Below, one piece after another: positions 52,748 through 62,707 of a stretch of 64,000 bases of DNA. The DNA lies in the IMG/VR virus record IMGVR_UViG_3300032132_000248, positions 1 to 64,000 of that record; one strand, given 5' to 3'. This DNA is from a virus. The translations under genes were made by a program, and so were the position numbers. Numbering within the stretch: the first letter of the stretch is position 1; each line of letters opens with the position of its first letter. The notes below the pieces were generated by a model, which searched no databases, was not told where the DNA came from, and saw nothing but the letters and a program-made list of their open reading frames with translations.

Positions 52748-54234
52748 TAAAAAACCTTAACATTATATTTCTTAGAAAATCCAACTCCATCAAGATAACT
52801 ATTCACTATTGGTTTACCCTTTACATTTAAACTAGTATTTAACACCATAGGACATCCCGTTTTCTCATAAAATTCCTTAATAAGTTTATAATAACCTGGA
52901 TTATCATCTTTACTAACTGTCTGAACTCGTGAAGTGTTATCTACATGACATATTGCAGGATACTTATCGGGTTCTTTACAGGGTGCTACAAACTGCATAA
53001 ACTGAGACTTCTTAACTGGCATATCAAAGATATCATTAGCATATTCTTCTAGGACAGATGGAGCAAATGGTCTAAATTCTTGTCTATGTTTTATTTCATT
53101 AACCTTATCTTTTATTTCTATTCCTCTTGGATCTGCTAATAAACTTCTATTACCTAGGGCTCTCGGTCCAAATTCTGCCCTACCGCTTGCCACACCAACT
53201 ATATTTCCTTGTAACAATTCATTTAATACTTTCTTTTTTGGATAACGACCTTGTATATTATAACCTGTAAATGGTGTAGTCCAATTTACGTGTTCGCCAA
53301 ACACATAAGCTGCGCATCCTAGTGAGGAACCTGCATCGCCTGGATTTGGTAATATCCATAAGTTAGGATAATGGTCACGAGCTATAATTGAGTTTGCTAC
53401 ACAATTAAGTGCCACTCCGCCCATATAAACACAATTATTGGTTTCAGGAACTAATTGTTTTGTTAATTCAAATACCTTTACGATTTCTTCTTCACATATT
53501 GCCTGAACATTTGCTGCTATATCAAATTTCCATTTTTCACTATCATCATCTGGATAATATTCTGGATTCCAACTTAAACAACCTCTATGTAAATTATCTT
53601 TTAAATCAATAAGTTTATCACTATCTTTAAAGAAATCGTTTCGTATGTTCTGTTTTAATTCTTCATCAACCGTTCCCCAACCTGCCATTCCCATAAGAAT
53701 GTATTCATCCTCTTGTGGTTTCAATCCTAATCGTTGAGTCATCGCACTATACCACAATCCAAGTGATTTTGGATATTTTAGTGTATATCGTTTCTCAAAA
53801 TGACTACCCCACGCATACCAAATACTACACGTCTCAAATTCTCCTATAGCATCTATAACTACAATAGCTGATTCTTCGTATGGACTTGTAAAATAACCTG
53901 CTGCAGCGTGAGATTGGTGATGTTGGACATACTCTATTTCTGCATTACCAATATAATCTCGTAAATAATAAGATGGTAAATTATCACGTGAAAATACTTC
54001 ACCATATTGACCAGCCCGTAATTGTCTTGTTTTCTTTAACCATGGCCGTTCAAAATATACAATTTTATCTGGACTACCATATCTAAAACAATCTTTAAAT
54101 AATCTTCTATTCAAATCAGAGTCATTCTTAATTCCACTATATCTTTCACTATGACCGGCAAATAAAATCTCACCATCTTGTATCATAGTTATAGCAGCGT
54201 CATGATTTAATGCGTTTATTCCTAATATTTTCAT
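52747..54234 (-). CDS. NodU/CmcH-type carbamoyltransferase
   Basis: A 495-aa protein. GINALNHDAAITM at the N-terminus, HHQSHAA (105-111) with the conserved His residues, YMGGVALNCVANS, EFGPRALGNRSLL and RPFAPSVLEE are all family landmarks. The enzyme transfers a carbamoyl group from carbamoyl phosphate to a hydroxyl, here probably on a sugar. It is slightly shorter than typical members (about 550-600 aa), and the last 20 residues diverge from the usual end. Confidence 0.88.
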   Translation of the reverse strand: MKILGINALNHDAAITMIQDGEILFAGHSERYSGIKNDSDLNRRLFKDCFRYGSPDKIVYFERPWLKKTRQLRAGQYGEVFSRDNLPSYYLRDYIGNAEIEYVQHHQSHAAAGYFTSPYEESAIVVIDAIGEFETCSIWYAWGSHFEKRYTLKYPKSLGLWYSAMTQRLGLKPQEDEYILMGMAGWGTVDEELKQNIRNDFFKDSDKLIDLKDNLHRGCLSWNPEYYPDDDSEKWKFDIAANVQAICEEEIVKVFELTKQLVPETNNCVYMGGVALNCVANSIIARDHYPNLWILPNPGDAGSSLGCAAYVFGEHVNWTTPFTGYNIQGRYPKKKVLNELLQGNIVGVASGRAEFGPRALGNRSLLADPRGIEIKDKVNEIKHRQEFRPFAPSVLEEYANDIFDMPVKKSQFMQFVAPCKEPDKYPAICHVDNTSRVQTVSKDDNPGYYKLIKEFYEKTGCPMVLNTSLNVKGKPIVNSYLDGVGFSKKYNVKVF

Positions 54235-55667
54235 TATTTTCTCACTAATTTTATTTTTAATAAATCTTTATAAATATCAACTGTTTCTTGTCCAAATTTA
54301 TTTCTAATCTTATCAAACCATTCTTTTCTATTATAATATTTAATAAAAGCATCATCTCTAAATTTAAGAATTTCTTCTCTTGTTAAACTATCTGTTGGAT
54401 TTGGATAGGAATCTTTAGAATAATATGAATAACCTGAATATGTTGGTGGTAATTTAAATCCTTTACTATGAAGTTCTGTGAAAAGAGGAGAACCAGGGAA
54501 GATCATTGTCGGATTAAAATTTGCCCAACTTGTATTTAATTCTATTGCCAAATCAAGAGTTTCTTGCATAGTTTCCATAGTATCTCCAGACATACCAAAC
54601 ATATAATTACTAAGTACCTCTATATCAAATGATTCAATTTTTTTCACTATATCAACAACATCGATTTCTTCAAACTTACCTTTTACTGCATCAGTCCGAA
54701 TCTTTCTATTACCACTTTCAACTCCCAGAGCTAACCAATTTACTCCTGCCTTTTTTAGCTTTTCTAAATATTCTTCTCTAACAGTATCTACTCGAGCGTA
54801 TGCCCAAATATTAAAATCATATCCCCTTTCAATAATCAAATCACATACCTTTAAAAAATGATTTTTATTTAATACAAACATTTCGTCTGCTATTTTAATA
54901 TTTCGTATCCCCATATCAGCAATCTTATCAAACTCTGTTATTATAAATTCAGGATTCCAATATCTAAAAATAGCCTTTCCAAATGGTGCATTAATACAAC
55001 AAAATTCACATTTATAAGGACAACCAAGTGAAGTATAAAGTGCTACAAATGGTGATCTATCATTATTATTTGTCATTGAAAAATGAACTGTATTTTTGTA
55101 TTTATCCATTGATGGTAATAAATCCCAGGCCATACCAGGTAAACCTTCTTCAAGATTACCAATAATTGATGTCATATGTGTAAATTTTATTTCTTTACCA
55201 TCACGATACCACAATCGTGGAACTTTACTAACGTTAATTAAATCACTCTGGAATAATCCTAATAAAGTATCTACTCCCTCTCCTTCACATACAAAATCAC
55301 ATTTCTCATCTTGTAAAGTTTTTATTGGTAATGCTGATGGATATAACCCAACCAATATAGTTTTAAATTCATAATCCATTACTTCTAACAACTCGTGTGT
55401 TCCCTGCATACTTTGTGCAGATGCTGATGGATGTTGTCCAAACTGAACAAAACATACCAACTTAGGATTTATTTGTTTTATATGATTATAACTTTCTTCA
55501 GTAGACAATTGTAATGCTTCGCAATCTAATATATCTACTCTGACACCGAGGATTCTCATACTATTCGCTAACAAGGATGCCCAAATAGGCAATTCTATAG
55601 CAGAATATTTTACTAGAGATTGAAAAGTAGTCTTTGATGAATTAGTTTGTACAAATAAAATATCCAC
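54234..55667 (-). CDS. Radical-SAM enzyme with B12-binding-like domain
   Basis: 477 aa. An N-terminal cobalamin-like domain (about 1-135; TILVGLYPSALP, CDFVCEGEGVDTLLGLF) is followed by the 4Fe-4S motif CPYKCEFC (C216, C220, C223), INAPFGKAI, WAYARVD and LGVESGNRKIR. The layout matches B12-dependent radical-SAM enzymes often linked to methyl transfer. Coupled to the carbamoyltransferase and to SGNH S6. The substrate is unknown. Confidence 0.82.
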   Translation of the reverse strand: MDILFVQTNSSKTTFQSLVKYSAIELPIWASLLANSMRILGVRVDILDCEALQLSTEESYNHIKQINPKLVCFVQFGQHPSASAQSMQGTHELLEVMDYEFKTILVGLYPSALPIKTLQDEKCDFVCEGEGVDTLLGLFQSDLINVSKVPRLWYRDGKEIKFTHMTSIIGNLEEGLPGMAWDLLPSMDKYKNTVHFSMTNNNDRSPFVALYTSLGCPYKCEFCCINAPFGKAIFRYWNPEFIITEFDKIADMGIRNIKIADEMFVLNKNHFLKVCDLIIERGYDFNIWAYARVDTVREEYLEKLKKAGVNWLALGVESGNRKIRTDAVKGKFEEIDVVDIVKKIESFDIEVLSNYMFGMSGDTMETMQETLDLAIELNTSWANFNPTMIFPGSPLFTELHSKGFKLPPTYSGYSYYSKDSYPNPTDSLTREEILKFRDDAFIKYYNRKEWFDKIRNKFGQETVDIYKDLLKIKLVRK

Positions 55668-56635
55668 TATATTAGATTTCTCTCATTTAAAAATTTCCAA
55701 TCATCTAGCATTGGTGCTATAATTTTAACATAAAACTTTTTATGTGATTCTGGTGATGGATGTCCTGGATCCTCATAGCCATTTCCCCAAGGATCTCTAG
55801 CTCCTAAACAAACCCATTCTGCCAACCCCCCATACTCTACTTGATCATCTTCATAAAACCAAAACTTATCAAAATCTATCATATCCCATAAATAAGTTGC
55901 ATTTGGATATAAGTCTTTTAACAATGGTGTATCTTTTGATATTTTTCCAGTAGCATTGTCTGGCCAATATCTATCAGGTTTCCATTGTGTATTATCTCTC
56001 CAAGCAAGATTCCATATTTCATGTCCAAATATTTCATCACCTTCTTCTCTTGCCCATCCGCTTGGAACCTTAAATGAATACTTATTAAATATATTTGCCC
56101 AACACATCATCTTATATTTTATTCCTAATCTATCTAAATACCATTGAGTTCTCAAAATAGATTCAAATGTATTTATTAAACTCTCTTCCTCTGAATAAAA
56201 ATGCTTCCAATATAAATCTAAAAACTTTGTTACCGCTCTATTACCCCACTGCATATAAGGGATACTACTTTTTATCCAAGTAGAATCTTCATTTGGATGT
56301 CGATTCCATTGTTGATCATGAATAAAATTACCCATCCAATTTTTATGGGGTCCATCGACCCAAAGTTTATGCATTAAATTTTCTCTTTTGGTGGATAAAA
56401 ATTCTTTTCTTGATACACCAGACCACATAATCAAAACGACTATTTCTTCTGGGTTCTTTCCAAGCTTTAACTGGTTATTTACTTCCCATATTACACTTCT
56501 ACTAATATATGAATTTCCTGCACCCGTATCTCCCACATTAAAATAATGCCCATATTTTTCTTTATTTATATGATATGGCCAAGTTCCCATTGAATTAGTA
56601 AAACTACAACCTGATGTTATTATTATTTTATCCAT
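55667..56635 (-). CDS. SGNH-like family, member S6
   Basis: A 322-aa protein. Block I is IITSGCSFTNSMG, the central block is VLIMWSGVSRKE and the C-terminal block is GHPSPESHKKFYVKI. It is the longest member and most similar to S7 next door (shared GGLADWV/GGLAEWV segment), so the two are probably tandem copies. An acyltransfer or hydrolase role is inferred from the superfamily. Confidence 0.62.
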   Translation of the reverse strand: MDKIIITSGCSFTNSMGTWPYHINKEKYGHYFNVGDTGAGNSYISRSVIWEVNNQLKLGKNPEEIVVLIMWSGVSRKEFLSTKRENLMHKLWVDGPHKNWMGNFIHDQQWNRHPNEDSTWIKSSIPYMQWGNRAVTKFLDLYWKHFYSEEESLINTFESILRTQWYLDRLGIKYKMMCWANIFNKYSFKVPSGWAREEGDEIFGHEIWNLAWRDNTQWKPDRYWPDNATGKISKDTPLLKDLYPNATYLWDMIDFDKFWFYEDDQVEYGGLAEWVCLGARDPWGNGYEDPGHPSPESHKKFYVKIIAPMLDDWKFLNERNLI

Positions 56636-57363
56636 TTTGAAACAACCTTCTCTGTAAACAATTTTTGTGAATTTGCCAATGGATGTCCAGTATTTTTACC
56701 TGCCCCATCAAATCCATCTGTTATATTATCATTAACCCAATCCGCTAATCCACCAAATTCATTATGAAACCACCATTTATTCCAATCCATTATATCAAAT
56801 AAATAAGAAGTATTAGGATATTTTTTATCTATCCTTGTTCCCCTACCCTTTGTTAAAAAATTTTCTTCATCTAAATTTGCAAACAAATTACAAAATCCAA
56901 AAAACTTATAATCAACATTATTTGCTCGTAAAAAATCTTGTGTTCTAATCATATGTTCTAAACTAATAACTATATTTTGTTCCTCTGTAAAAAATTTAAG
57001 GTATTCCTCATCAAAATCTTGCCAACTACCTATATGAGCTCCTCTCATAGTTTCTTGGTCGTTCATTTCCCAATCTTTAAACCTATAATGCATTTTTGTA
57101 GTTTCATTATTCACTAATATAGCACGTCTTTGTAACCCTGACCAACCAACTATTACAAAAATATCATCCGAATTATTATCTTTTAATAACTGATTGACTT
57201 TATATATAACAGAACGACTTATATAATCTTCACCTTGACCGCATGCACCAAGAAGATAAAAACGATATTTATCTTGTATTAAATCTTGTAAATGCAATGG
57301 CCAAGTTCTGTTTGTATTTTCATAGTCCGAAAAACTACAACCACTTGTTACTAAATGTTTCAT
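56623..57363 (-). CDS. SGNH-like family, member S7
   Basis: A 246-aa protein. Block I is LVTSGCSFSDYEN, the central block is VIVGWSGLQRRAI, then GGLADWVND and the C-terminal block GHPLANSQKLFTEKV. It overlaps S6 by 13 nt. Its start forms ATGA with the stop of the small upstream ORF. Confidence 0.62.
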   Translation of the reverse strand: MKHLVTSGCSFSDYENTNRTWPLHLQDLIQDKYRFYLLGACGQGEDYISRSVIYKVNQLLKDNNSDDIFVIVGWSGLQRRAILVNNETTKMHYRFKDWEMNDQETMRGAHIGSWQDFDEEYLKFFTEEQNIVISLEHMIRTQDFLRANNVDYKFFGFCNLFANLDEENFLTKGRGTRIDKKYPNTSYLFDIMDWNKWWFHNEFGGLADWVNDNITDGFDGAGKNTGHPLANSQKLFTEKVVSKWIK

Positions 57364-57464
57364 TTATAAATAAAAGGATCTCTTTTTCGTAATTCTTTTA
57401 TTTTTTTCTTATATAGTCTATGTGATTTAATCTTAAACCACAAATATTTTAACCATTTTATCAT
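57360..57464 (-). CDS. 34-aa small gene with RDPFIYK C-terminus
   Basis: ATG 57464 follows GGAGGG by 6 nt and reads MIKWLKYLWFKIKSHRLYKK, then KIKELRKRDPFIYK and TGA. The stop overlaps the S7 start (ATGA). The amphipathic basic helix ending in RDPFIYK is a pattern I associate with tiny phage proteins, though this could not be checked here. A membrane-associated role is possible; function unknown. Confidence 0.65.
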   Translation of the reverse strand: MIKWLKYLWFKIKSHRLYKKKIKELRKRDPFIYK

Positions 57465-57465
57465 T

Positions 57466-58404
57466 TTATACCCTCCAGTGGGATAAATATTTTACTGCAA
57501 ATTCGTCATCTTCCAAATGTAACATTCTTTTTCTATTATGTTCTACTTTCCATAAAACAGATTTATATATTTCTTCTAATTCAGTTTTATCCATATTACA
57601 TAATCTTTCTATTTCATCTAAAATTAAATTAAATCTATCTTGGGGATTTTCTATTAAATCATAACTCTCATCAAATAATTCTGGATATGTTTCAAATCCC
57701 CCTTCTTTCAAATACTTTAATATTTCATAATTACCAACAACCATAAAAGGTTGTGTTATCAAAGCCTTACAAGTTTTTTCTGTTATAAAACATCCGTCCG
57801 ACCCAAGTGGATTAGATTGTGACTTGGGTTGCAACCCACATTCGGTAACTACATTAAAATATGTTTTACTTACCATATCAGGTATCAAAGTATCCCATCT
57901 CCAATTAGGAATAGTAATATCTTTATCTTTCGGTAAAAATACATCTTCTTTGCGGTAAGAAACAAAACCATATCTTAATAATTTTCGTTCTTTCAATCCA
58001 TCAAATATAAATGTCCGGTGTGCCCTAATATTATTATTCAAACAATTATATATCTTTTCTTTTTTTATATCATAATTTATATCTTGATAATTACTATATT
58101 GTTTTTTACCAAAAGCATATTTTCCAAACCTTAACACTCGTTTACATTCCATAAAATAATAATCATAAGAATATAAAAATTCTCTTTCCACCATTGGATT
58201 ATTATTTAACACTAAAATTTTATTAATTGGAATATCATTATCTCTACAAAATACTTTCCAATCGTTAGCTATAGATTCTGTCATTCCTTCATCACTTTGG
58301 TCCACTATTAATTTATCTAAATCTTTATCATAAAAAATTCTACTGTCAGGTCCAATAAGTGCTAAATTACTATCCTTTTTTATTTTTTTTATTACTTCAT
58401 TCAC
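57466..58404 (-). CDS. DESYD-family putative glycosyltransferase, paralogue H (short)
   Basis: 312 aa, the shortest copy. Block 1 is CLNNNIRAHRTFIFD; block 2 has TYFNVVTECG, FITEKTCKA, QPFMVVGN, GGFETY and DESYD (245-249), 63 residues from the end. It lacks about 90 N-terminal residues present in longer copies, suggesting the N-terminal half is variable and may set acceptor specificity. It overlaps the dehydrogenase gene by 4 nt. Confidence 0.7.
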   Translation of the reverse strand: MNEVIKKIKKDSNLALIGPDSRIFYDKDLDKLIVDQSDEGMTESIANDWKVFCRDNDIPINKILVLNNNPMVEREFLYSYDYYFMECKRVLRFGKYAFGKKQYSNYQDINYDIKKEKIYNCLNNNIRAHRTFIFDGLKERKLLRYGFVSYRKEDVFLPKDKDITIPNWRWDTLIPDMVSKTYFNVVTECGLQPKSQSNPLGSDGCFITEKTCKALITQPFMVVGNYEILKYLKEGGFETYPELFDESYDLIENPQDRFNLILDEIERLCNMDKTELEEIYKSVLWKVEHNRKRMLHLEDDEFAVKYLSHWRV

Positions 58405-59669
58405 GTATTTTCTCCTATATGAATAACTTCACACGTATCTTGTTTAGGAATATATCTCCAAGGATCAATTATAATAGAACCGTCATTATATTCATAAGAA
58501 GTAAAATCAGGATGTTTAGTTCCAATAAAATAAATCATTGGTTCTTTACCAGTAGGTAACTTATTAGTATCTACATATGGATCCCACATTAAAACTTTAT
58601 GACCTCTTTCTTCTAATATATTCTTTAATAATATAGATGGACTACCAACTGTAAGATTAGTTTCTGGTTTAAATGATTTACCAAGTATTAAAATTGGATA
58701 ACCATCTAGACATCCTTTATATTTAAAAGACGTTTCTTCTATTAAATCTGCCAACCAATCTGTTTGATTTTCTCTTTGTTTCATTATGTTATCAAACCAA
58801 TCATGAGATAAATTTAACTCTCGTGATAACCAACTTAACGCTATATTGTCTCGTGGATGACAACCACCACCATCTCCCATTCCACCACTTAGATACTTGT
58901 CTGAAATTATTCTATTATCGCACATCTTTAATGCATTTGTAACATCATCTACATTAGTATTTGGTAACTTATGACACATCTCCATAACTGTATTTACAAA
59001 TGAAATTTTAGTTGAAATAAAAGTATTATAAATTACTTTTATTAATTCCGCATTTTCAATTGTGGTATCATAAAAGGGTGCATGATGTAATGTCCTATAA
59101 AATTTCTTTGCTTTTTTTGCAGCTTCTATATCATCAACTCCAAAAAGAACTATCTCTGGATCAAGAAAATCTCGCATTGTAGTTCCCATAGCTATAAAAA
59201 AAGGATTATAACATAATTTGAAATATGGATTATCTTCAATAATAGGTTTTATTTCTCTACTAATCGTTCCTGGTAGAACTGTAGAAATTATAATTACTAC
59301 CTTTGTAGATTGTTGATACCAAATTTCCTCTGCTAAATCTTTAATACCTTTTTTCAAATAAGTGTAATCAAAATCCACGCGTTCATCTGGGAGTCTTGTA
59401 TTTCCTTCATATAATGGGTCGTGTGGAGTTTGTATTGGAACAAAAATAATCTCTGATTCTCCTACAACATCTTCTATAGATTTAATTTCTATCTTACTTT
59501 TATCTAAATGTTCTTGTGCCCATATTTCTTGATACTGTAATTTCTTTGTATCAATAATATCCTTAACTTGTTCAGAAGGATCATAACCAACTACTTTATG
59601 ACCTCTTGATTCTACTGCTAATGCACAAGGTAAACCAAGTTTTCCTAATCCTATAAAACCTATATTCAT
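58401..59669 (-). CDS. UDP-glucose/GDP-mannose dehydrogenase family
   Basis: A 422-aa protein. The NAD-binding motif is GFIGLGKLGLP (4-14). The catalytic region has AELIKVIYNTF (K211, N215) and GGGCHPRDN with the thiohemiacetal Cys C270. GKSFKPETNLT is in the C-terminal domain. It oxidises C6 of a nucleotide sugar to the carboxylate; UDP-glucose or GDP-mannose cannot be distinguished by eye. Its ATG follows a GGGGG run. Confidence 0.88.
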   Translation of the reverse strand: MNIGFIGLGKLGLPCALAVESRGHKVVGYDPSEQVKDIIDTKKLQYQEIWAQEHLDKSKIEIKSIEDVVGESEIIFVPIQTPHDPLYEGNTRLPDERVDFDYTYLKKGIKDLAEEIWYQQSTKVVIIISTVLPGTISREIKPIIEDNPYFKLCYNPFFIAMGTTMRDFLDPEIVLFGVDDIEAAKKAKKFYRTLHHAPFYDTTIENAELIKVIYNTFISTKISFVNTVMEMCHKLPNTNVDDVTNALKMCDNRIISDKYLSGGMGDGGGCHPRDNIALSWLSRELNLSHDWFDNIMKQRENQTDWLADLIEETSFKYKGCLDGYPILILGKSFKPETNLTVGSPSILLKNILEERGHKVLMWDPYVDTNKLPTGKEPMIYFIGTKHPDFTSYEYNDGSIIIDPWRYIPKQDTCEVIHIGENT

Positions 59670-59690
59670 TTTAACTCCCCCTCAAACATT

Positions 59691-60803
59691 TTAATAACTC
59701 TCATATCTATAAATTTTATTAGCTTGATTTTTCAAAACATCTAAACCTTGTCCACACATTACAGCACACCTTTCCATCTTTCCACTTTTAATTTTTTCTT
59801 TTGTCCAAGATTCACTAATTTTTCTAAACAAATCACCCTCTACTATTTCCTTTATACTATGTTTTTTAGCATCCAATTTATCTTTTCCACCAGTATCATT
59901 AATCATATCCCAAAATTGTTTAGAAGATTTACTATCCTTAACATATTGTCCATACATTCGATCGTGTAACCATCCGCATGGTACCACAAGTCCTTCAGCA
60001 GAAATATAGATTTCTTTCTTTGCCTTTACATGACATTTAATAGAAAGTTCATCTAGATGGTTGTCAAAAGAATTATTCTCTTTTATAATTTTATCTATTT
60101 TTTCCATTGAAACATTTCTATATTTAGATTCTTCAGGTTTTTCTAAATAATATTCTATATTTCCTTCTTTATCTAAAACCTCTTGCTTTTCAATTATAAT
60201 ATGATCCTTTGTTAAAAACCTTGCTGTTTTCTTTAATGTAAATTTTTGAAATCCAAGTTCTTTAGAAAGTTTTTCTATATCTTCAACTTGATGTTCATTA
60301 TGTTTAAAAACAAGAAACTCCCATACAGCATTCCCACCACTCTTTATAAAAGATTTTGCATTTCTAATAACTTTATTATAATCTAACCACCGTCTGTAAA
60401 TGTGATTAGTATCTTCTAACCCATCTATACTAAAACTTATATAACCATTATCACTAAGAACTTCTGCCAGTTCACTCCACCACTTTTCAGTTCTGGCAGC
60501 ACCATTTGTATTTAAACCAATTTCCAGACTTGAATTTACTTCTCTTAACCACTTTATTACTGGTAAAAGTTCTCTTGCCCATATAGGATCTCCATAAGTA
60601 CCACAAAAATATACTAGATTTAATCGTTTTATTAATTCTACTGGTAATATTGTCTTAATATCCTCTAAAGATAATTCACATATTGGTAAATCTTTAACTG
60701 TTTCTCCCCCAAAAATATTTCTTGGACATTGTGGACATCCTGCTCCACATTCACTAGTCAATTCTATTTCACAAATTTCTAAATCATCATAAGATACTAT
60801 CAT
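59691..60803 (-). CDS. Radical-SAM protein with SPASM-like C-terminal cysteines
   Basis: 370 aa. The cluster motif CGAGCPQC (C19, C23, C26) opens the protein, YFCGTYGDP and SFSIDGLEDTNHIYRR are core features, and additional Cys (KCHVKAKKE, VPCGWLH, CAVMCGQG) suggest auxiliary clusters of the SPASM/twitch type. These enzymes modify peptides or sugars; no substrate is implied by the neighbours. Confidence 0.8.
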   Translation of the reverse strand: MIVSYDDLEICEIELTSECGAGCPQCPRNIFGGETVKDLPICELSLEDIKTILPVELIKRLNLVYFCGTYGDPIWARELLPVIKWLREVNSSLEIGLNTNGAARTEKWWSELAEVLSDNGYISFSIDGLEDTNHIYRRWLDYNKVIRNAKSFIKSGGNAVWEFLVFKHNEHQVEDIEKLSKELGFQKFTLKKTARFLTKDHIIIEKQEVLDKEGNIEYYLEKPEESKYRNVSMEKIDKIIKENNSFDNHLDELSIKCHVKAKKEIYISAEGLVVPCGWLHDRMYGQYVKDSKSSKQFWDMINDTGGKDKLDAKKHSIKEIVEGDLFRKISESWTKEKIKSGKMERCAVMCGQGLDVLKNQANKIYRYESY

Positions 60804-60807
60804 TTTG

Positions 60808-61386
60808 TTATCCTCTTATTTCCATACTACTAATAACTACACTCTCTGGTTGATTTAATATCCAATGAATAACTCCTACAATATATGATGGTTCTAAAGG
60901 TATAACTTTATCAAATTTATATTTTAACATTTTTGTATTTATTTGTCCTGGTTCTAAAGTTGTAACCTTTACAGAATTATTTTTAGAAAGTTGTAACATA
61001 TTACTAAACTTTTTAAGAGATGACTTAGAAACATTATAAGTTAGTCTATCATAATCTATACCTGGCCAACCACTTGAATTCGCAGAAGAACTACATATAT
61101 TAATAATATGTCCACTTTTCATTTTTTTGTAAAACTCTAAAGTCAAGAACGAAGCAGACAAAAAATTACTTTCAAAAGTTTCATAAAAACCCTTTTCAAA
61201 AACTCCAGCACAATTCAATACAACACTTGGGTTATATTTATCTACCAATCTTCGTAAAAAATCTTTATCTCTTAAATCACCTTGTTCTCTTGAAATTGGA
61301 ATAACTTCATACATTGTTGAAAAATGTTTTACACATTCTTTTCCAACTCCACCATTAGAACCTATAATTAACATTTGGTTATTCAT
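60808..61386 (-). CDS. Short-chain dehydrogenase/reductase
   Basis: A 192-aa classical SDR: IIGSNGGVGKE cofactor motif, LNCAGVF (NAG variant), ICSSSANSSG catalytic Ser region, YNVSK (YxxxK) and LEPGQINT. Shorter than usual (about 245 aa), with the C-terminal substrate loop reduced. Probably a sugar or keto-intermediate reductase in the cluster. It overlaps paralogue I by 8 nt. Confidence 0.8.
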   Translation of the reverse strand: MNNQMLIIGSNGGVGKECVKHFSTMYEVIPISREQGDLRDKDFLRRLVDKYNPSVVLNCAGVFEKGFYETFESNFLSASFLTLEFYKKMKSGHIINICSSSANSSGWPGIDYDRLTYNVSKSSLKKFSNMLQLSKNNSVKVTTLEPGQINTKMLKYKFDKVIPLEPSYIVGVIHWILNQPESVVISSMEIRG

Positions 61387-62707
61387 TTGTTATCGCCTCT
61401 AATTCTTTAAATGCCTTATTAATAAGATTATGATCCTTAATAAGTTTTTCATAATTATATTCTGCTATATATTTTATTTTAGTTAAAAAATTCTTAATTT
61501 CTTTATCATTCATTTGTGATAATCGCTCAACCTCATCTACAATCTTTACCATTCTCCTATACGGATTTTCTATTTCATCATAAGATTCATCAATATATGG
61601 ATGATATGTTTTAAACCCTACTTGTCTTAAATATCTTATAACTCCTAGATTACCTGCAATTATAAATGGATGTTTATTTGCTATTGCTTTCCATATTTTC
61701 TCAGTTAAAAAAATAGTATCTTGAACAAAATTAGTCTCACTTACAAGTGAAAAAAATGATTCCTCATAAGGCCAAGATGGAGATGTATCAAAATGATTAG
61801 TTTCCCATTTATCTACATCTACCACACTCGGCGATAAAACTGCAAGTTCTTTTAAAGTTTTAAGTTTTTTATCTATAAGCTTTTGCCTAAATTTAAAATA
61901 ATGTTTTAAATTTCCTTTCATTAATTTAAAATGAAAATCTTTTTGTATTTTATCAAATGAAACCATTCCTGATGACAATAAATTTCTTTCATATAACATT
62001 GTAAGAAGTACTAATCTATGTGGATTAATTAAATTTCTATTAAAACATAAAAATTTTTTCTTTGTAATTTTATTTTCATCAAAATTAGCAAGGTTCCATG
62101 TTTTTGGATAATCAACATGCCTGTAACTTGTAAATTCTATCATATGAATATCTTTCTGATCGTTATATTCACTATTTCTTTTCCAATATTTATATTGACT
62201 TTTTATTTTTAAATTACCATTCACAAATACAAAATTAGATGGATTTATATCCTTTGATTTCAATTCCTTATGAAATTCTTCAAATAAATTTATATCCACG
62301 TGGTTTATACTAGGTGCTTCCCCTGCATGCCAAACACATATAATAGCATTATCATTACGAACACTTTTTAAAGCAGTTTCACTTATTCCACTAAATAATG
62401 AATCAATAATTTTTTTACCATCTTGTTCTGATGAATCTAACCATTCTTGTTCATATCCTAACCAACCATATGGATCACCAAATGGTTCTAGTAAATATAT
62501 CCATTTAGTAGTCAGTTCCTTACCTGATAAATCTTCTACACTTCTAACCTCAAAATCTAAATTTATACGCCTTAATAAATGACCCCACCAGGGAGGCAAA
62601 TACAATTTAAAAACTCTTCCATCAGCATTTTCTTGATTTAAAACCCCATTAGGTAGTAATACTTTTTGTTTATCATTATTATAAAAATCATATCCAAATC
62701 TAAACAT
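61379..62707 (-). CDS. DESYD-family putative glycosyltransferase, paralogue I
   Basis: 442 aa. Block 1 is FLCFNRNLINPHRLVLL; block 2 has SFFSLVSETNF, FLTEKIWKA, KHPFIIAGN, VGFKTY and DESYD (373-377), 65 residues from the end. ICVWHAGEAPSINHVDIN in the N-terminal part is specific to this copy. It lies between the SDR and a radical-SAM gene. Confidence 0.72.
   Translation of the reverse strand: MFRFGYDFYNNDKQKVLLPNGVLNQENADGRVFKLYLPPWWGHLLRRINLDFEVRSVEDLSGKELTTKWIYLLEPFGDPYGWLGYEQEWLDSSEQDGKKIIDSLFSGISETALKSVRNDNAIICVWHAGEAPSINHVDINLFEEFHKELKSKDINPSNFVFVNGNLKIKSQYKYWKRNSEYNDQKDIHMIEFTSYRHVDYPKTWNLANFDENKITKKKFLCFNRNLINPHRLVLLTMLYERNLLSSGMVSFDKIQKDFHFKLMKGNLKHYFKFRQKLIDKKLKTLKELAVLSPSVVDVDKWETNHFDTSPSWPYEESFFSLVSETNFVQDTIFLTEKIWKAIANKHPFIIAGNLGVIRYLRQVGFKTYHPYIDESYDEIENPYRRMVKIVDEVERLSQMNDKEIKNFLTKIKYIAEYNYEKLIKDHNLINKAFKELEAITNE

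Noticed and set aside
52747-52830. Frameshift at the end of the carbamoyltransferase
   Set aside because: The final 20 residues diverge from the usual family end, but the frame closes at a normal ATG overlap with the next gene and no homologous continuation was seen in other frames.
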